The notes below the pieces were generated by a model. The model was not told where the DNA came from, made no database searches, and saw only the letters and a program-made list of their open reading frames with translations. Positions 40,234-50,006 of a stretch of 64,000 nucleotides of DNA are shown piece by piece (position 1 is the stretch's first letter; the number at the start of each line of letters is the position of its first letter). Both the position numbers and the translations under genes were made by a program. The stretch comes from Corallochytrium limacisporum (Eukaryota; Opisthokonta), in assembly GCA_002811645.1 (NCBI GenBank), contig PDIP01000011.1:146099-210098 (forward strand), read 5' to 3'.

Positions 40234-43062
40234 TCAGGCCTCTCCTGGATCTTCCTGCGGTAGCAAAGGCTCTTGTGGTGGTGCCCTGGGAACAACACGC
40301 GGGCCGGGCTGCTTCTCGACCTCCTCACCATCACCGTCCGCGGTACCCGTGACGTTAGCAGCCGCTTGCTCCAACGCTGCCGCCTCCATTTCCTGTGCCA
40401 CTGTGTGTGTGGCGGCCGCGAGCTGTTCGGCAATATCCGCAAAGCTAGGCCGGTCGTTGCGGTCCGCCTGCCAACAGGCCAGCATGATGTGATAGACCAC
40501 GTCGGGACAGCCGTCGGGCGCGGGCATGCGGTAACCATTCTTGAGCTTCTCCACGATTTCCTTATGCGCCATACGCGGGTACGGTGCCCGTCCGTAGCTC
40601 CACATTTCCCACATCAGTACCCCGTAGCTCCACACATCACTCTTGGTGCTGAAGACTTTCTCGCCAATGACTTCAGGCGCCGTCCATTTGATCGGCAGGT
40701 TGTCAATAACCGCATTGCTGGGCATGCGCAGAATGCCACTTTCCGTCTCTACGCAGAGGCCGAAGTCCGCCAACTTAGCTTGTACAGTTAGCACGGCCTG
40801 CTGCTTAGTCAGGTGCGTTGTATCCCCTTGCTCTTGGATCAGGACGTTCCGGGCGGCCAAGTCACGGTGGAGCATGTTCTTCGACTCAAGGAGGCACATT
40901 GCGTCGCAGACCTGGGTGGCGATACGCAGCAGCGCGTGGCTATTTACAACCCATCGGCCGCGACTTCGCAGGTAGTCAGCACAGTTGCCATTGCCAATAT
41001 ACTCTAGAACAATGCACGCTGGACTGGACTGTGTGAGAACGCCTAACAGCCGCACAATCCCCGGGTGCTGAATTCTCGACAAGAGAAGCGCTTCGTTCCA
41101 AAACTCTGACAGCACCTTTTCATTATCAGCGTAGCTATCCTTAAAGGTTTTGATGGCAACTTTGGTTCGCATTCTCGCGGCGGCAGTGACAGAGTCCACT
41201 GAGTCCACTGCTCCGACGGGTACTGGTTGATCTAGACCCTTCTCCACTGCTTCCCGGTTCAATAAATGGCCCGAGTAAACCTCACCAAAGTGGCCCGTTC
41301 CCAACACTTTGCCCAGGAGAAGCATGTTTCGTGGCAGTTCATATCCGGCAGTTTTGAGGTGGTCGATGGCGTCATTGTAAGGGTGTTTGCCACGGACGGT
41401 GTCTGTGAAGTCCATTGGTGACGCGTATATGGGAATCTCCGGCCGTTTCGTGCACGGATCGCCCAGATTCGTGACCAGTCCGTCCGCATCAGCTTGGTAG
41501 TGCTCAATCAATTGCTCGAGATCCGCAAAAAATACTTCATCGTCGCAGCTAAAGCGTCCAACTTTGTGTTTGATGCGGTAGTTGAAAAGGCGGCCCTCGT
41601 AGATCAGAGACAGAGTGTAATCACCCGGGTGTCGTGTGGATTCTCGCACTAGGAACATGCCATCGTGGCCACCTCCTTGCCTCAAAACTTCCTCGGCCTC
41701 TTCACGCGTTAGGCGGCCATGGAACCAGACTTGAACCTTGAGCCAGTTCAAAGAGTCTGCACTTGAGGTCAGCCCAGTGATTTTCTTTGCCTTTGGTGCA
41801 TTAATCTGCGTCAGACTGCCAAGAGTTGCACCCGCCACTGGTGGAGTGGTCTGAACTGGCGTCGGTAATGGCCGACGGGCCATTGCATTACCACTGCCTC
41901 CACCTTCGTTTGACAAAGACATCTGTGCTTGGTCTGCAAGCTCCGCCGGAGGGCTGTGCATTGCAACCACTGGTGGATTAGTGGATGGGGGTTGAGGCGC
42001 TGGGCGGGTTCGACGGGCGTTTGTCTTGCCTTGGGCCGCCTGAGAATTGCGCAGGAGGGCGTCAGCCGCACCTGTGCTGGACCGGAGCGGCGGGGGTGGG
42101 ACGCTAGGCAGTTGGGGCGGTGGTGCCTCTTCGTAGGTACGGTCGTCATCGTACTGTAAATGCTCCATATGCTCCGACATATTGGCGTAGTTGTGCTGCT
42201 GCGGGTCAGTATTGTTTCCTTGTTGTTGCTGCTGCTGTAACCGCAACTTAGCAAAGTGAGCCTTCATTTCGGCCTCCATGGCCTCGACCTCATCCTTGCG
42301 CAGAGTGTTACCTTCCTTTGGCTTTGGGCCCGGGTCCCGCACCGATCGTCGACGTATGAATGCCTGCGGATCCATTCCCTTCGGAATTCGCCGCACATAA
42401 CTGGACAGGACTAAACCAGTCTCCCCGCTTTCCAGGTCCTGACATACCCAGAACCGTGATTCCATACGCGTGTCAACGATGCGCAGCAACGACAGTCGCT
42501 TATATGCGAGGTCATCCGTGGACCGCGTGTTCGAGTCGTAAAGAGTTACGCACAGATCGCTCATTCCGTCTGCGCTGTTTACCACTGTATCTGGCGTTCC
42601 TTGTTTAGGCACCCGCGCTGATGCTGGTACTCTGGGTACCTGTGGTGCTGCAGCCGCTGCCGTGGCAATGCCCGTCTGACTAACCTGGCTCCCCTGCCGA
42701 CTAGCCGATTCTTTGAGACAGGTGGCGCTGCCGTTAACGTTCTGTCCGGCTGATGCGCTCGGGGGATTCTTTCGCACTGGTACGGGAGGCGGTGCCTTTG
42801 CACCATGCTGTGCGGATCCGCTGAAGGATCCACCAAGAGATTCCTTAGATTCTGAAGATCCTTGGTCCGTCTGGGGCTGCGGAACTGGTATGTCTTTTCG
42901 TCCTGAACCAGACGAGTTCACGCGAGAGTGAGCTTCTGTGTTAGATGAGGACCGTTCCATCGGCTGGTCTGGCATAGATTCATGTGATCCCGACTTACCT
43001 GCACCGCCGACACGCTTCTTGAGCTTGTCTTTGATACCAAAGGTACGATCTTTGAAACCCAT
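40234..43062 (-). CDS. CSK: CSK-like cytoplasmic tyrosine kinase (SH3-like, SH2, kinase)
   Basis: The 942-residue product contains a divergent SH3 (about residues 165-225: DLCVTLYDSN, FWVCQDLESGETGLV), an SH2 (about 445-537: VWFHGRLTREEAEEVL, MFLVRESTRHPGDYTLSL) and a tyrosine kinase domain (about 578-875). Kinase motifs are complete: GTGHFGEVY, VAIKTF, HRDLAARNVL (tyrosine-kinase type), ADFGL, WTAPE. YGRAPYPRM and KNGYRMPAPDGCPDVVY are characteristic of CSK, the kinase that switches off Src by phosphorylating its tail. As in CSK, the activation loop lacks a tyrosine. Unlike CSK (450 residues), it has a 160-residue disordered N-terminus, a 220-residue Pro/Gln linker and inserts beside the glycine loop and catalytic loop. 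The N-terminus MGFKDRTFG is a weak myristoylation candidate. Presence of such a kinase points to a holozoan. Confidence 0.92.
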   Translation of the reverse strand: MGFKDRTFGIKDKLKKRVGGAGKSGSHESMPDQPMERSSSNTEAHSRVNSSGSGRKDIPVPQPQTDQGSSESKESLGGSFSGSAQHGAKAPPPVPVRKNPPSASAGQNVNGSATCLKESASRQGSQVSQTGIATAAAAAPQVPRVPASARVPKQGTPDTVVNSADGMSDLCVTLYDSNTRSTDDLAYKRLSLLRIVDTRMESRFWVCQDLESGETGLVLSSYVRRIPKGMDPQAFIRRRSVRDPGPKPKEGNTLRKDEVEAMEAEMKAHFAKLRLQQQQQQGNNTDPQQHNYANMSEHMEHLQYDDDRTYEEAPPPQLPSVPPPPLRSSTGAADALLRNSQAAQGKTNARRTRPAPQPPSTNPPVVAMHSPPAELADQAQMSLSNEGGGSGNAMARRPLPTPVQTTPPVAGATLGSLTQINAPKAKKITGLTSSADSLNWLKVQVWFHGRLTREEAEEVLRQGGGHDGMFLVRESTRHPGDYTLSLIYEGRLFNYRIKHKVGRFSCDDEVFFADLEQLIEHYQADADGLVTNLGDPCTKRPEIPIYASPMDFTDTVRGKHPYNDAIDHLKTAGYELPRNMLLLGKVLGTGHFGEVYSGHLLNREAVEKGLDQPVPVGAVDSVDSVTAAARMRTKVAIKTFKDSYADNEKVLSEFWNEALLLSRIQHPGIVRLLGVLTQSSPACIVLEYIGNGNCADYLRSRGRWVVNSHALLRIATQVCDAMCLLESKNMLHRDLAARNVLIQEQGDTTHLTKQQAVLTVQAKLADFGLCVETESGILRMPSNAVIDNLPIKWTAPEVIGEKVFSTKSDVWSYGVLMWEMWSYGRAPYPRMAHKEIVEKLKNGYRMPAPDGCPDVVYHIMLACWQADRNDRPSFADIAEQLAAATHTVAQEMEAAALEQAAANVTGTADGDGEEVEKQPGPRVVPRAPPQEPLLPQEDPGEA

Positions 43063-46000
43063 GGTGAGACGTGTCGTCGATTTCCGATCAAACCTTTTGC
43101 CGCCTTCCCTGGTTGTTTAAACTACAGACTTCCTCCGGATTAAATGAATATTCGGATTATCTACCTCATGACTGTCCTTGTGTTGATGGAACCTTCTGAA
43201 GATATTCACGAATCACTTTTTTCACTAAAGTGGCGTTGGCGTTGGATGGATAGAATGAAAGAGACCAGCTCCTTCTCGTTGAGTCGCCGTACCACCTAGT
43301 TCTAGTGTCTATTCTAATCAGCCGGAATAGGTGGCGCCCAAGAGTCTTCTGGACCACCCGATTCTAGGCTTCGCGTATGCCCGCTATTTTCAATTGGAGT
43401 TGCATTTAGCAAGGTCCTAGATACAATACTTTCTACTTCTATAAACACCTTCTCACTAAAGAATGTGGCAGGTCGATCAGATTTTATTTGTTTACCGCCG
43501 ATCACCCCATTCTTACGAAAATGGGCAGGTGCAAACATGAGGACACATCGTCGTCGCAAGCAAACTATAGCAACTTAACCGGTCGAACATTACGACCACA
43601 AAAGCAACCACAGCTGTCCAAGTGCTCCCGGAGTCTTCGCATAAAGATGCCAAAAATAATTAACGAACCACACGCACCCAGGGGTTCCCAAGGAATGAGA
43701 GAGGCACCGCACCAAAAGTTTGCAGGGCTATAATGAACCGGGCGGTGCCCCGGGAAGGGGGGGGGGTTCGGTCGGTTCGGTCAGCAGGCGAAATGGAGGT
43801 GAGGGTGGGGGGGTGGTGAAAAAATCGACCGGGCCAGGGGGAAGGGCCGGTGACGGGAGGTAGGGGAGCTTCGGGGTGGGTGGTCCGCGAGCAAAATGTC
43901 CAAGGCACGTCCCTCCCCTCGCCCCCTATCACCACCCCGCCAACCAACCTCTGCGAGTGAGGCAAGACTGAGACTCTCGCACCCCTGAGATTTGAAACGT
44001 TCCGGTCTCGAATACCTTTCGGCCAGGGAGGGGGGAGGTGCTAAGACTAAGAGTGGTGTGTGTGTGTGTGCGAGACATTTCGAGAGACCCGGCGGGGGAG
44101 GGGTGGTAGACAGAGTTGAGGTCCACCCCTTTGGGCAATTCTTGCTTAGTGGGTTGGAATTCGGAGGGGGGAGGGAGGGAGGGAGGGAGGTAGGTAGGGA
44201 GTGGGTGTAGTGGGGCATATTTGCCCTTATGGCCCATAGCCTGCCCCCTTCCCTTCCCTACTGTCTGTGTGTCCCCCCCCCGGTCTCTGCCCCGGTGTTT
44301 TCGTTAAGGGCAAGTCATGGTTTGCATTTGGTCGCTCGCTCGCGATTGTATCACCGCACTGAAGGACTGCGTTGCGTGTGTGTGAGATAGAAACCCCGTC
44401 ATCACGGATCCGTATAAGGTGTTTTCATAGCCAATGTACTTTGATGAACGGGGCAGGGCGGCAACCCCCAGCGGGAAAAAAATAAGAAAAAAAAACCTTG
44501 GGAGAAAATGGGAGAAAGTCGGACCAGACGGCCCCGGCGCGCGGTTACGGAGGAGGAGCTTGTGCGAGGCGGGATAGAGCGACCGGGAAAGGCGCCCTCC
44601 CGGGGGGGGGAGGGGAAGGGACAGAAAGGCCATGGCCAAAGCAAAGGTGGTTTTTTGGTGATCGGGTCCCGCCGGTTTTCTTATTTCCTTTTGTTCCGGT
44701 TTGGAATTTTTACCCCCTATTTTTTTTGTTGGTGGCTCTAGGTGGTTCAGTGATAGTGGGCGCAAGCAGTTGGTTGAAGGGCAACCGAACGCACTAGCGG
44801 CAGGCGACCAGCAGCGAAAAAAAAAGTGGCTGATGGTAGGAGCGAAATGGAAGAAAACGAATATAAGATATACCGTATATTTTATTTGATTAAATTTCCG
44901 GTTATTGTGTAATTTTATGTATTATCCGTATATAATATACTCTCGAGCGACTGGAATCCCGAAATGCCAGTGGTTTTGCCCCTTTGGGGAGGGCCCTCCC
45001 CGGGCGGGAGGGGAGGGGGGGATGGGCTGTCTGATTCTCCTCCCCTTTCCCAACCCTCTCGCTCTTGACCGTGAAATTTTCCTTCCCCTGCCTTTGCACC
45101 CGGTCCGTTGGAATGGGCTTTCCCTCCCTCCCTACCTTTTCACCGGTATTCTTTCTAGTTTTCTTCCCCGGCCGAGATCACCCCCCCCCCTCATTTTTTT
45201 TTGTTTTGGCCCAATCCAATCTTTAGGTACCAAAAATAGGCCCCTGACTTAAAAATTAGGCCCCCTTCCGGATACTAACTTAGATTCCGTCGCACAAAGC
45301 ACGCGAACTTCGGGTGGTATGGTGGGGAGGCCCTGACCCCTTCTTCTCCGCCCTCCCTTCCCAGTTCCAAGTATGTGTCAGACGGGCGTGTAATTCGTCC
45401 CCATATTTTAGTTATATGCAGTCGGAAGGAAATAGGCCCCGAAACGAACCACCGGTGTTGCTCACAGTAGTGAATCTAGCGTAGGAAGGCAAACGGGTGG
45501 CGCACGTTTTTCGTCTGGTTTGCGAGATGTTACTGCCTTCTCTCCTCTCTTGTACGTTAGTGTGTCAGTTGTCCAAATCGAGGTCACCAATTTCCATAGC
45601 GAATATATGAAGAGAGAGTCATCGATTTTTCTGCTTTGTTTCATTTCGTCACTATCTCCGCAATCCCTACGAAGAGAGTCGATCCCGCTCCCTCTCTTGG
45701 ACTGGCCGGAGTCTCTTTTCCTTCCACCCCCCCCAACTGCCACCCAAACGTGAAGTACTTTCAGTACCGAACTGAGGGCTGCGGGAGAGAGCTACTTCCA
45801 ATTTTCCTTCTGTCCTCCCCGACCCCCCCGCCATTTTCCGATGGTGCTGATGAGCGACGAACTGCGCAGAAAGAGACAGAGGGCGCGGACCCACGAGCAA
45901 GATGCCTCCTTCCACTGATAAGCGACGGGTACTCTAGTACGGAACCCGCGAAGGGTGAGGCGTGCAAAGGAGGGGGTCACCTCCTAGTGCCCACCCCACT

Positions 46001-46342
46001 TCCTGGACCCACGGAGAGGTTTGTAGAACTAGTCCGAAAGGGTCTCATGTAGGGTTGGAACGCTGTGCGGGTGTAGCTGCGCAATTGCTTCTAGCTTAGC
46101 AGGGTATATTAAGTGTCAATATAGTTCAGTTTCCTTGAAATATCAAAAGGATAATATTCTTTGGCAAGGTGGCCTCTTTTAGATCTTTTTGGTTGTTAGT
46201 TTATTATGTAGCATTGGGCCCAAGAAAATCAGAATTTGTATATTGGAAGACGTTTGGGTCCCGTTAGTTCAGCTTCGCGCCTTCTGCAGAAATCTATGAA
46301 AAGAGGCACAAGAAACTAGACACGTGAAGGTGGGAGTTTCCA
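43063..46342. other. Divergent promoter region, CSK-like / LRR protein
   Basis: No gene is recognised in 3.3 kb. It contains G-runs and C/G palindromes (43748-43767, 44270-44281, 44589-44600, 44990-45020), TG and GGGA microsatellites, and an AT-rich block at about 44,860-44,940. The words cccctgact and AAATTAGGCCCCCTT (45241-45267) recur near 47.95-48.0 kb. A minus-strand frame (43314-43538, 75 codons from an ATG) has ordinary amino-acid composition but no recognisable family. Confidence 0.5.
44057..44205. repeat. (TG)n and (GGGA)n microsatellites
   Basis: A short TG tract near 44057-44072 and GGGA/GGTA repeats at about 44165-44205. Confidence 0.8.
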
Positions 46343-47425
46343 ATGCATGATAGCCTTCTGTTTGACGGCACAATGGATATTGACGCGCCAGACGACCTCG
46401 TACAAGACCAGCAAAAGGAGATCCTGAGTCGCAAGCGGCGACCAGCGGAGCAAGCGTTTCAGGAAACCGTCATACCGGGACCACAGGATGACTCAGCAGC
46501 AGAAAATGGCAATGCTGACGGACCTGTGGCGAAGAAGATCTGCATCACGCGTTCGAACCTAACAGACGTGCCTGAATTTGTTCAGGCGTCGGGACCGGAC
46601 ACTGCTGTGCTGGATCTGCGGCTAAACTATATGCGCCATTTGTCGAACAGTGTCATGTCTAGCTTTCAAATGCTTCGAGTGCTAAACCTTGACGCAAATG
46701 AATTGCACGAGGTACCGGCAGCCGTGACAAGGATCTCCACGCTCGAGGAGCTGCACATGAACTCCAACCGGATCACAGACATCACGAACCTTCAACACAG
46801 CCACCGTCTGCGGATCCTTGGCCTGCGCTCCAACCGTATTGCTTGCATAACTGGACTTGCCAGTCTGACAAATTTGGAACAGTTGAGCCTGAGCAACAAC
46901 CCGATTGCCATTGTCGACTGGCAGAATGGGTTGCCTCAGGGCGGCTTCCCAGCTCTCAAGTTCTTGGGCATCCTCGGCACCCGCCTCGACCCCGAAGAAA
47001 TTTACGAGCTACTGGCCAAGACACCCGGATTAGAGGAGGTGTGGCTCTGTCCCACATTGCATTCCCCGGCCGCTGCTGTGCTGCACAATTCTGGGACGCA
47101 ACAGAACAGCGGCATTGGCACCGGAGCGAACGCAAGTAACCCGCCGCCATTGGCCATTGCCGCGGGCCATCTGCAGAACCGTCTTCTGAACGACAACGAA
47201 GACGACGCCGTCATGTCCGACGGTGACAATACTGGGGCCCAAAAGCAAGGCGAGGCCACGTCCGAATCGACAGCGACTAGTGGCACTCCCTACTCAAGCC
47301 ACGGCCTGGAGCCGCGGTTCGATCGCATTCTGCGCCTGGTTCCCCGTCTGGAGTGGATGGACGGCATCCACTTGGGCAGCAACTTTAAGGTCTGCCCTGA
47401 ACATAACGATATGCAAACATCATAG
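46343..47425 (+). CDS. Leucine-rich-repeat protein
   Basis: The 360-residue product has about five SDS22-type leucine-rich repeats (residues 85-230), visible as LDLRLNYMRHL, LNLDANELHEV, LHMNSNRITDI, LGLRSNRIACI and LSLSNNPIAIV. The C-terminus closes with LRILRLVPRLEWMDGI-like sequence that resembles an LRR-cap (LExLDGV). An N-terminal basic patch (SRKRRPAEQ) could be a nuclear localisation signal. A disordered Asn/Asp/Ser insert (about 250-315) separates the repeats from the cap. LRR proteins of this type bind partner proteins, for example phosphatases or dynein components; the partner here is unknown. The ATG at 46343 is used; a second ATG at codon 11 is possible. Confidence 0.88.
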   Translation: MHDSLLFDGTMDIDAPDDLVQDQQKEILSRKRRPAEQAFQETVIPGPQDDSAAENGNADGPVAKKICITRSNLTDVPEFVQASGPDTAVLDLRLNYMRHLSNSVMSSFQMLRVLNLDANELHEVPAAVTRISTLEELHMNSNRITDITNLQHSHRLRILGLRSNRIACITGLASLTNLEQLSLSNNPIAIVDWQNGLPQGGFPALKFLGILGTRLDPEEIYELLAKTPGLEEVWLCPTLHSPAAAVLHNSGTQQNSGIGTGANASNPPPLAIAAGHLQNRLLNDNEDDAVMSDGDNTGAQKQGEATSESTATSGTPYSSHGLEPRFDRILRLVPRLEWMDGIHLGSNFKVCPEHNDMQTS

Positions 47426-48646
47426 TAGACGCATATTAAAACTCAAAAGAACCCAACGAAATACAAGAACACAAAACAGATTGAACCCATTGACCAAGTA
47501 GATGAAATGCATATGCTGTCCCCGATCCGATGCCCTGACCCCGCACTATCGGGCCCTGCCGGCGATTCCATGGGCATGTGATCTCCCGCCCTTTCGGCTT
47601 TCCAAACGCTCCGTTTCTTGAATATGTTTCGTACGTTTGTTATAGATAGTAAGGTTCGCAGAATGGATAAATTTCTACGGAAAATCGGGATTCCCTTTTT
47701 GGGCTCTAGAACGCGAGAAGGAAGGTCAGAAGCTGAGGTGGTGACCGATTTCTGATTTGCGCAATCTAATGCAAGTAGGGGATTTCTGTATACTTCAGCA
47801 AGTTATTCTCAATACTGTTTATACAAGGCGCTTGTTACGGTTTTGAAATGAAAGACACCGGGACAGAGACAACCCGATGATTTTAGTTTATTTGTACAGT
47901 GCAACATTGTCGCTCCCCAAGAAATATAATATACCGACTTTCTATAAAATAGTAAATTAGGCCCCCTTTCACCCGGTCAGTACTTTAACCCCTGACTCCA
48001 CGTTGGCACTTGTAGCGTAAGGGTCTTGATGCTAAAAATAGCCAGTCGCCACACGAGATGCAAGAGCGGGAGACAGAGAGAGAGATTGGGTTTCACGTAA
48101 AAAGGGATAACAAGAAGTGAACACCAGATGAACGATCAAAAAGGGAAGAATCGTGAAGCTTCCGCAAGTCTCTTTGCATTGTCATCCACATCCCTTGTGT
48201 CGCTCAGTGTGGCGGAACTGTAAGTGGTTGCTTACCATCATGGAAAAGATGCTTACTCTGGTCAGCTGCTTGGGTGTTATCTCCTGAGAGCTCTCCGCCC
48301 CTGAAAGAAACGGCTTGTCTTGATGAAAGAATTCCTTTAGCTTTGGTAGCTCAGAAAACGGCCAATATGGCCCAATCCAAATCTCATCCATCCATCATCC
48401 CATTCACGTTTCCCAGTCCCTGGTGTTCCGCTCAATTAAAGTTTAGTGCACCCTGCTGCTTCATGTTTCATCGCTTGTTTCTGACAACAGTGTTGCCACG
48501 GGAGAGAGGGTTTTGCATGGCATTTCCGGGCGTTTTACTACGGCTCTCCTTGCCGCGTAAGTCGGACGGTGAAAAAGCCGCTAAGAAGCTGTCTCAGAGC
48601 AGAGGGGTGCGAGGAGGTGGCTATTATTAAACAGAAACCACATGCA

Positions 48647-48742
48647 TCAAACATGAATAAAGATCTCATACACCGCACCAACGAGTCCTCCAGCGACAAA
48701 GGCAAGAACAACCAGAGATGGTAACGACGAACTCATCAACAT
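48647..48742 (-). CDS. Candidate 32-residue membrane micropeptide
   Basis: On the minus strand an ATG at 48742 opens a 32-codon frame beginning MLMSSSSLPS, followed by one strong hydrophobic segment (LVVLAFVAGGLVGAVYEIFI) and a short HV tail before TGA. That is the shape of tiny single-pass mitochondrial or ER proteins, but I recognise no family. About 90 bases upstream is a consensus splice donor, GTAAGTAT, which could belong to a 5' UTR intron; a good acceptor is not obvious. It may equally be the first exon of a spliced gene running to about 48.1 kb, or chance. Confidence 0.25.
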   Translation of the reverse strand: MLMSSSLPSLVVLAFVAGGLVGAVYEIFIHV

Positions 48743-49879
48743 CAATTTGCTCCTTCCGTCCGCAAAGCCCACATTCCGCAGAATTTAGAAAGTTCAACAC
48801 GCAGCAGGAAATACTTACACCCGCGCTCACTCTCACACTTTTGCTTAGGGGTGAGGCCTCATGTAACACGGAATGATGGATGCTTCCTCCGTTAGCGTGG
48901 CACAGTAACCTGTTGTTCCCTCACAACCTCGTTCCGTTTAGTTCGACGGGAGACCGTTCGGATCAGAGCAACAACCCACACTGCCCCCACAGCGCACGGC
49001 TGAGCAGTTTGGAGAGTAGCGGGGACACGAAGAATTGAAGCGATGGACGGGCCACCGAATTCTCGTGTTTGAAGTCAAGGCCAGTACAATGCGATTCCTA
49101 CCCCATGGCTTTCAGGTCTGCCGCACAACCACTGTGCGCGAGAGTGGGTCAGGTTCCAGGTTCTCTTGGCCACGTCTCTAACGGGTAAGCGCGGTAACAA
49201 AGAGCAGAAGTGTCCAGGAGCGGTGGACCTTCCGTGTCTTTTTTTAGCATCAGCGAGGGGTTGGTGGTGAACAAGGTCTTGCTGTTCCTTTTGCTGCGAT
49301 CCAAAACTCTCCGAGATTTTCCCTCTTGCTGCTGTCCGCTTCCGGAGCTTTGTGTTTTCAATTTTTCAAACTCTTTCGGCTCATGTTGTGGAGCCCCGGA
49401 GTACATTTTCTTTTTCTTGAAGGTAGAGGAAAGGCAAGGGAAGGGGGGGGGGTGTCCCGGGCCGAACGACCAATTTGCCTTTAAAAAAAAAAATCTCGAA
49501 TTGCCAATCCCCTGCGCAATCTTGGGCCACCATTTTTTTTTGGGGGGAGCGGGGCGGAGGACGAGGATAAAAGGGGGGAGGGGAACGGATGGAACCCCGA
49601 TGGTGGAGGAGGCGGTGAACGGCGGAGGTTTGTGCAACCCCAGTGGGTGGTATGTGCCCAAGAGCGGTCAGTTTCTTGTTTTGTTGTGTCCACCGGAACC
49701 ATCAAAAAAAGGGTTCTCGGACCGAGAGCTGCACCACCAGCAGCGCATCGCGGCCGGACGACACATAGGACTTCCCTTCCACCAAAGAGAAGACAACGAA
49801 GTGACTTTCGGAAACTGTGGGGAACTCGGCAGATGCTTCCTCTTGGCCACCTTTCACGTGCGTTAGGACCTTGGGTGGG

Positions 49880-49887
49880 TATAAATA
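49880..49887 (+). promoter_or_regulatory. TATA box of the MFE2 gene
   Basis: TATAAATA lies 120 bp upstream of the MFE2 start codon, leaving about 90 bases of 5' UTR if transcription starts 30 bp downstream. A strong TATA box fits the highly biased codon use of this gene. Confidence 0.65.
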
Positions 49888-50006
49888 GAACCCAACTGAT
49901 CGGTGGTGACAAGACACCCGAGTAGTCCCCTCTTCTATGCTTCTCTTTGAGCGCACACCATAGACTCAAAGAGAGTTCAATCACATCAAATTACAAAACA
50001 TAAGTC

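Larger units (their letters stand above)
47426..50006. other. Intergenic region, LRR protein to MFE2
   Basis: No large gene is present. Candidate small coding pieces on the minus strand are listed separately (48647-48742) or rejected. G-runs and a C/G palindrome at 49443-49462, and a TATA box at 49880-49887, belong to the MFE2 promoter. The 15-mer AAATTAGGCCCCCTT (47954-47968) repeats one near 45.25 kb. Confidence 0.5.

Noticed and set aside
43314-43538. 75-codon minus-strand frame upstream of the CSK-like gene
   Set aside because: Amino-acid composition is ordinary, but there is no family match and no splice signal linking it to CSK; kept only as a note in the intergenic entry.
48182-48391. 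69-codon minus-strand frame (MDEIWIGPYW...)
   Set aside because: It overlaps several splice-like sites and an alternative coding-like frame; no single reading is convincing.
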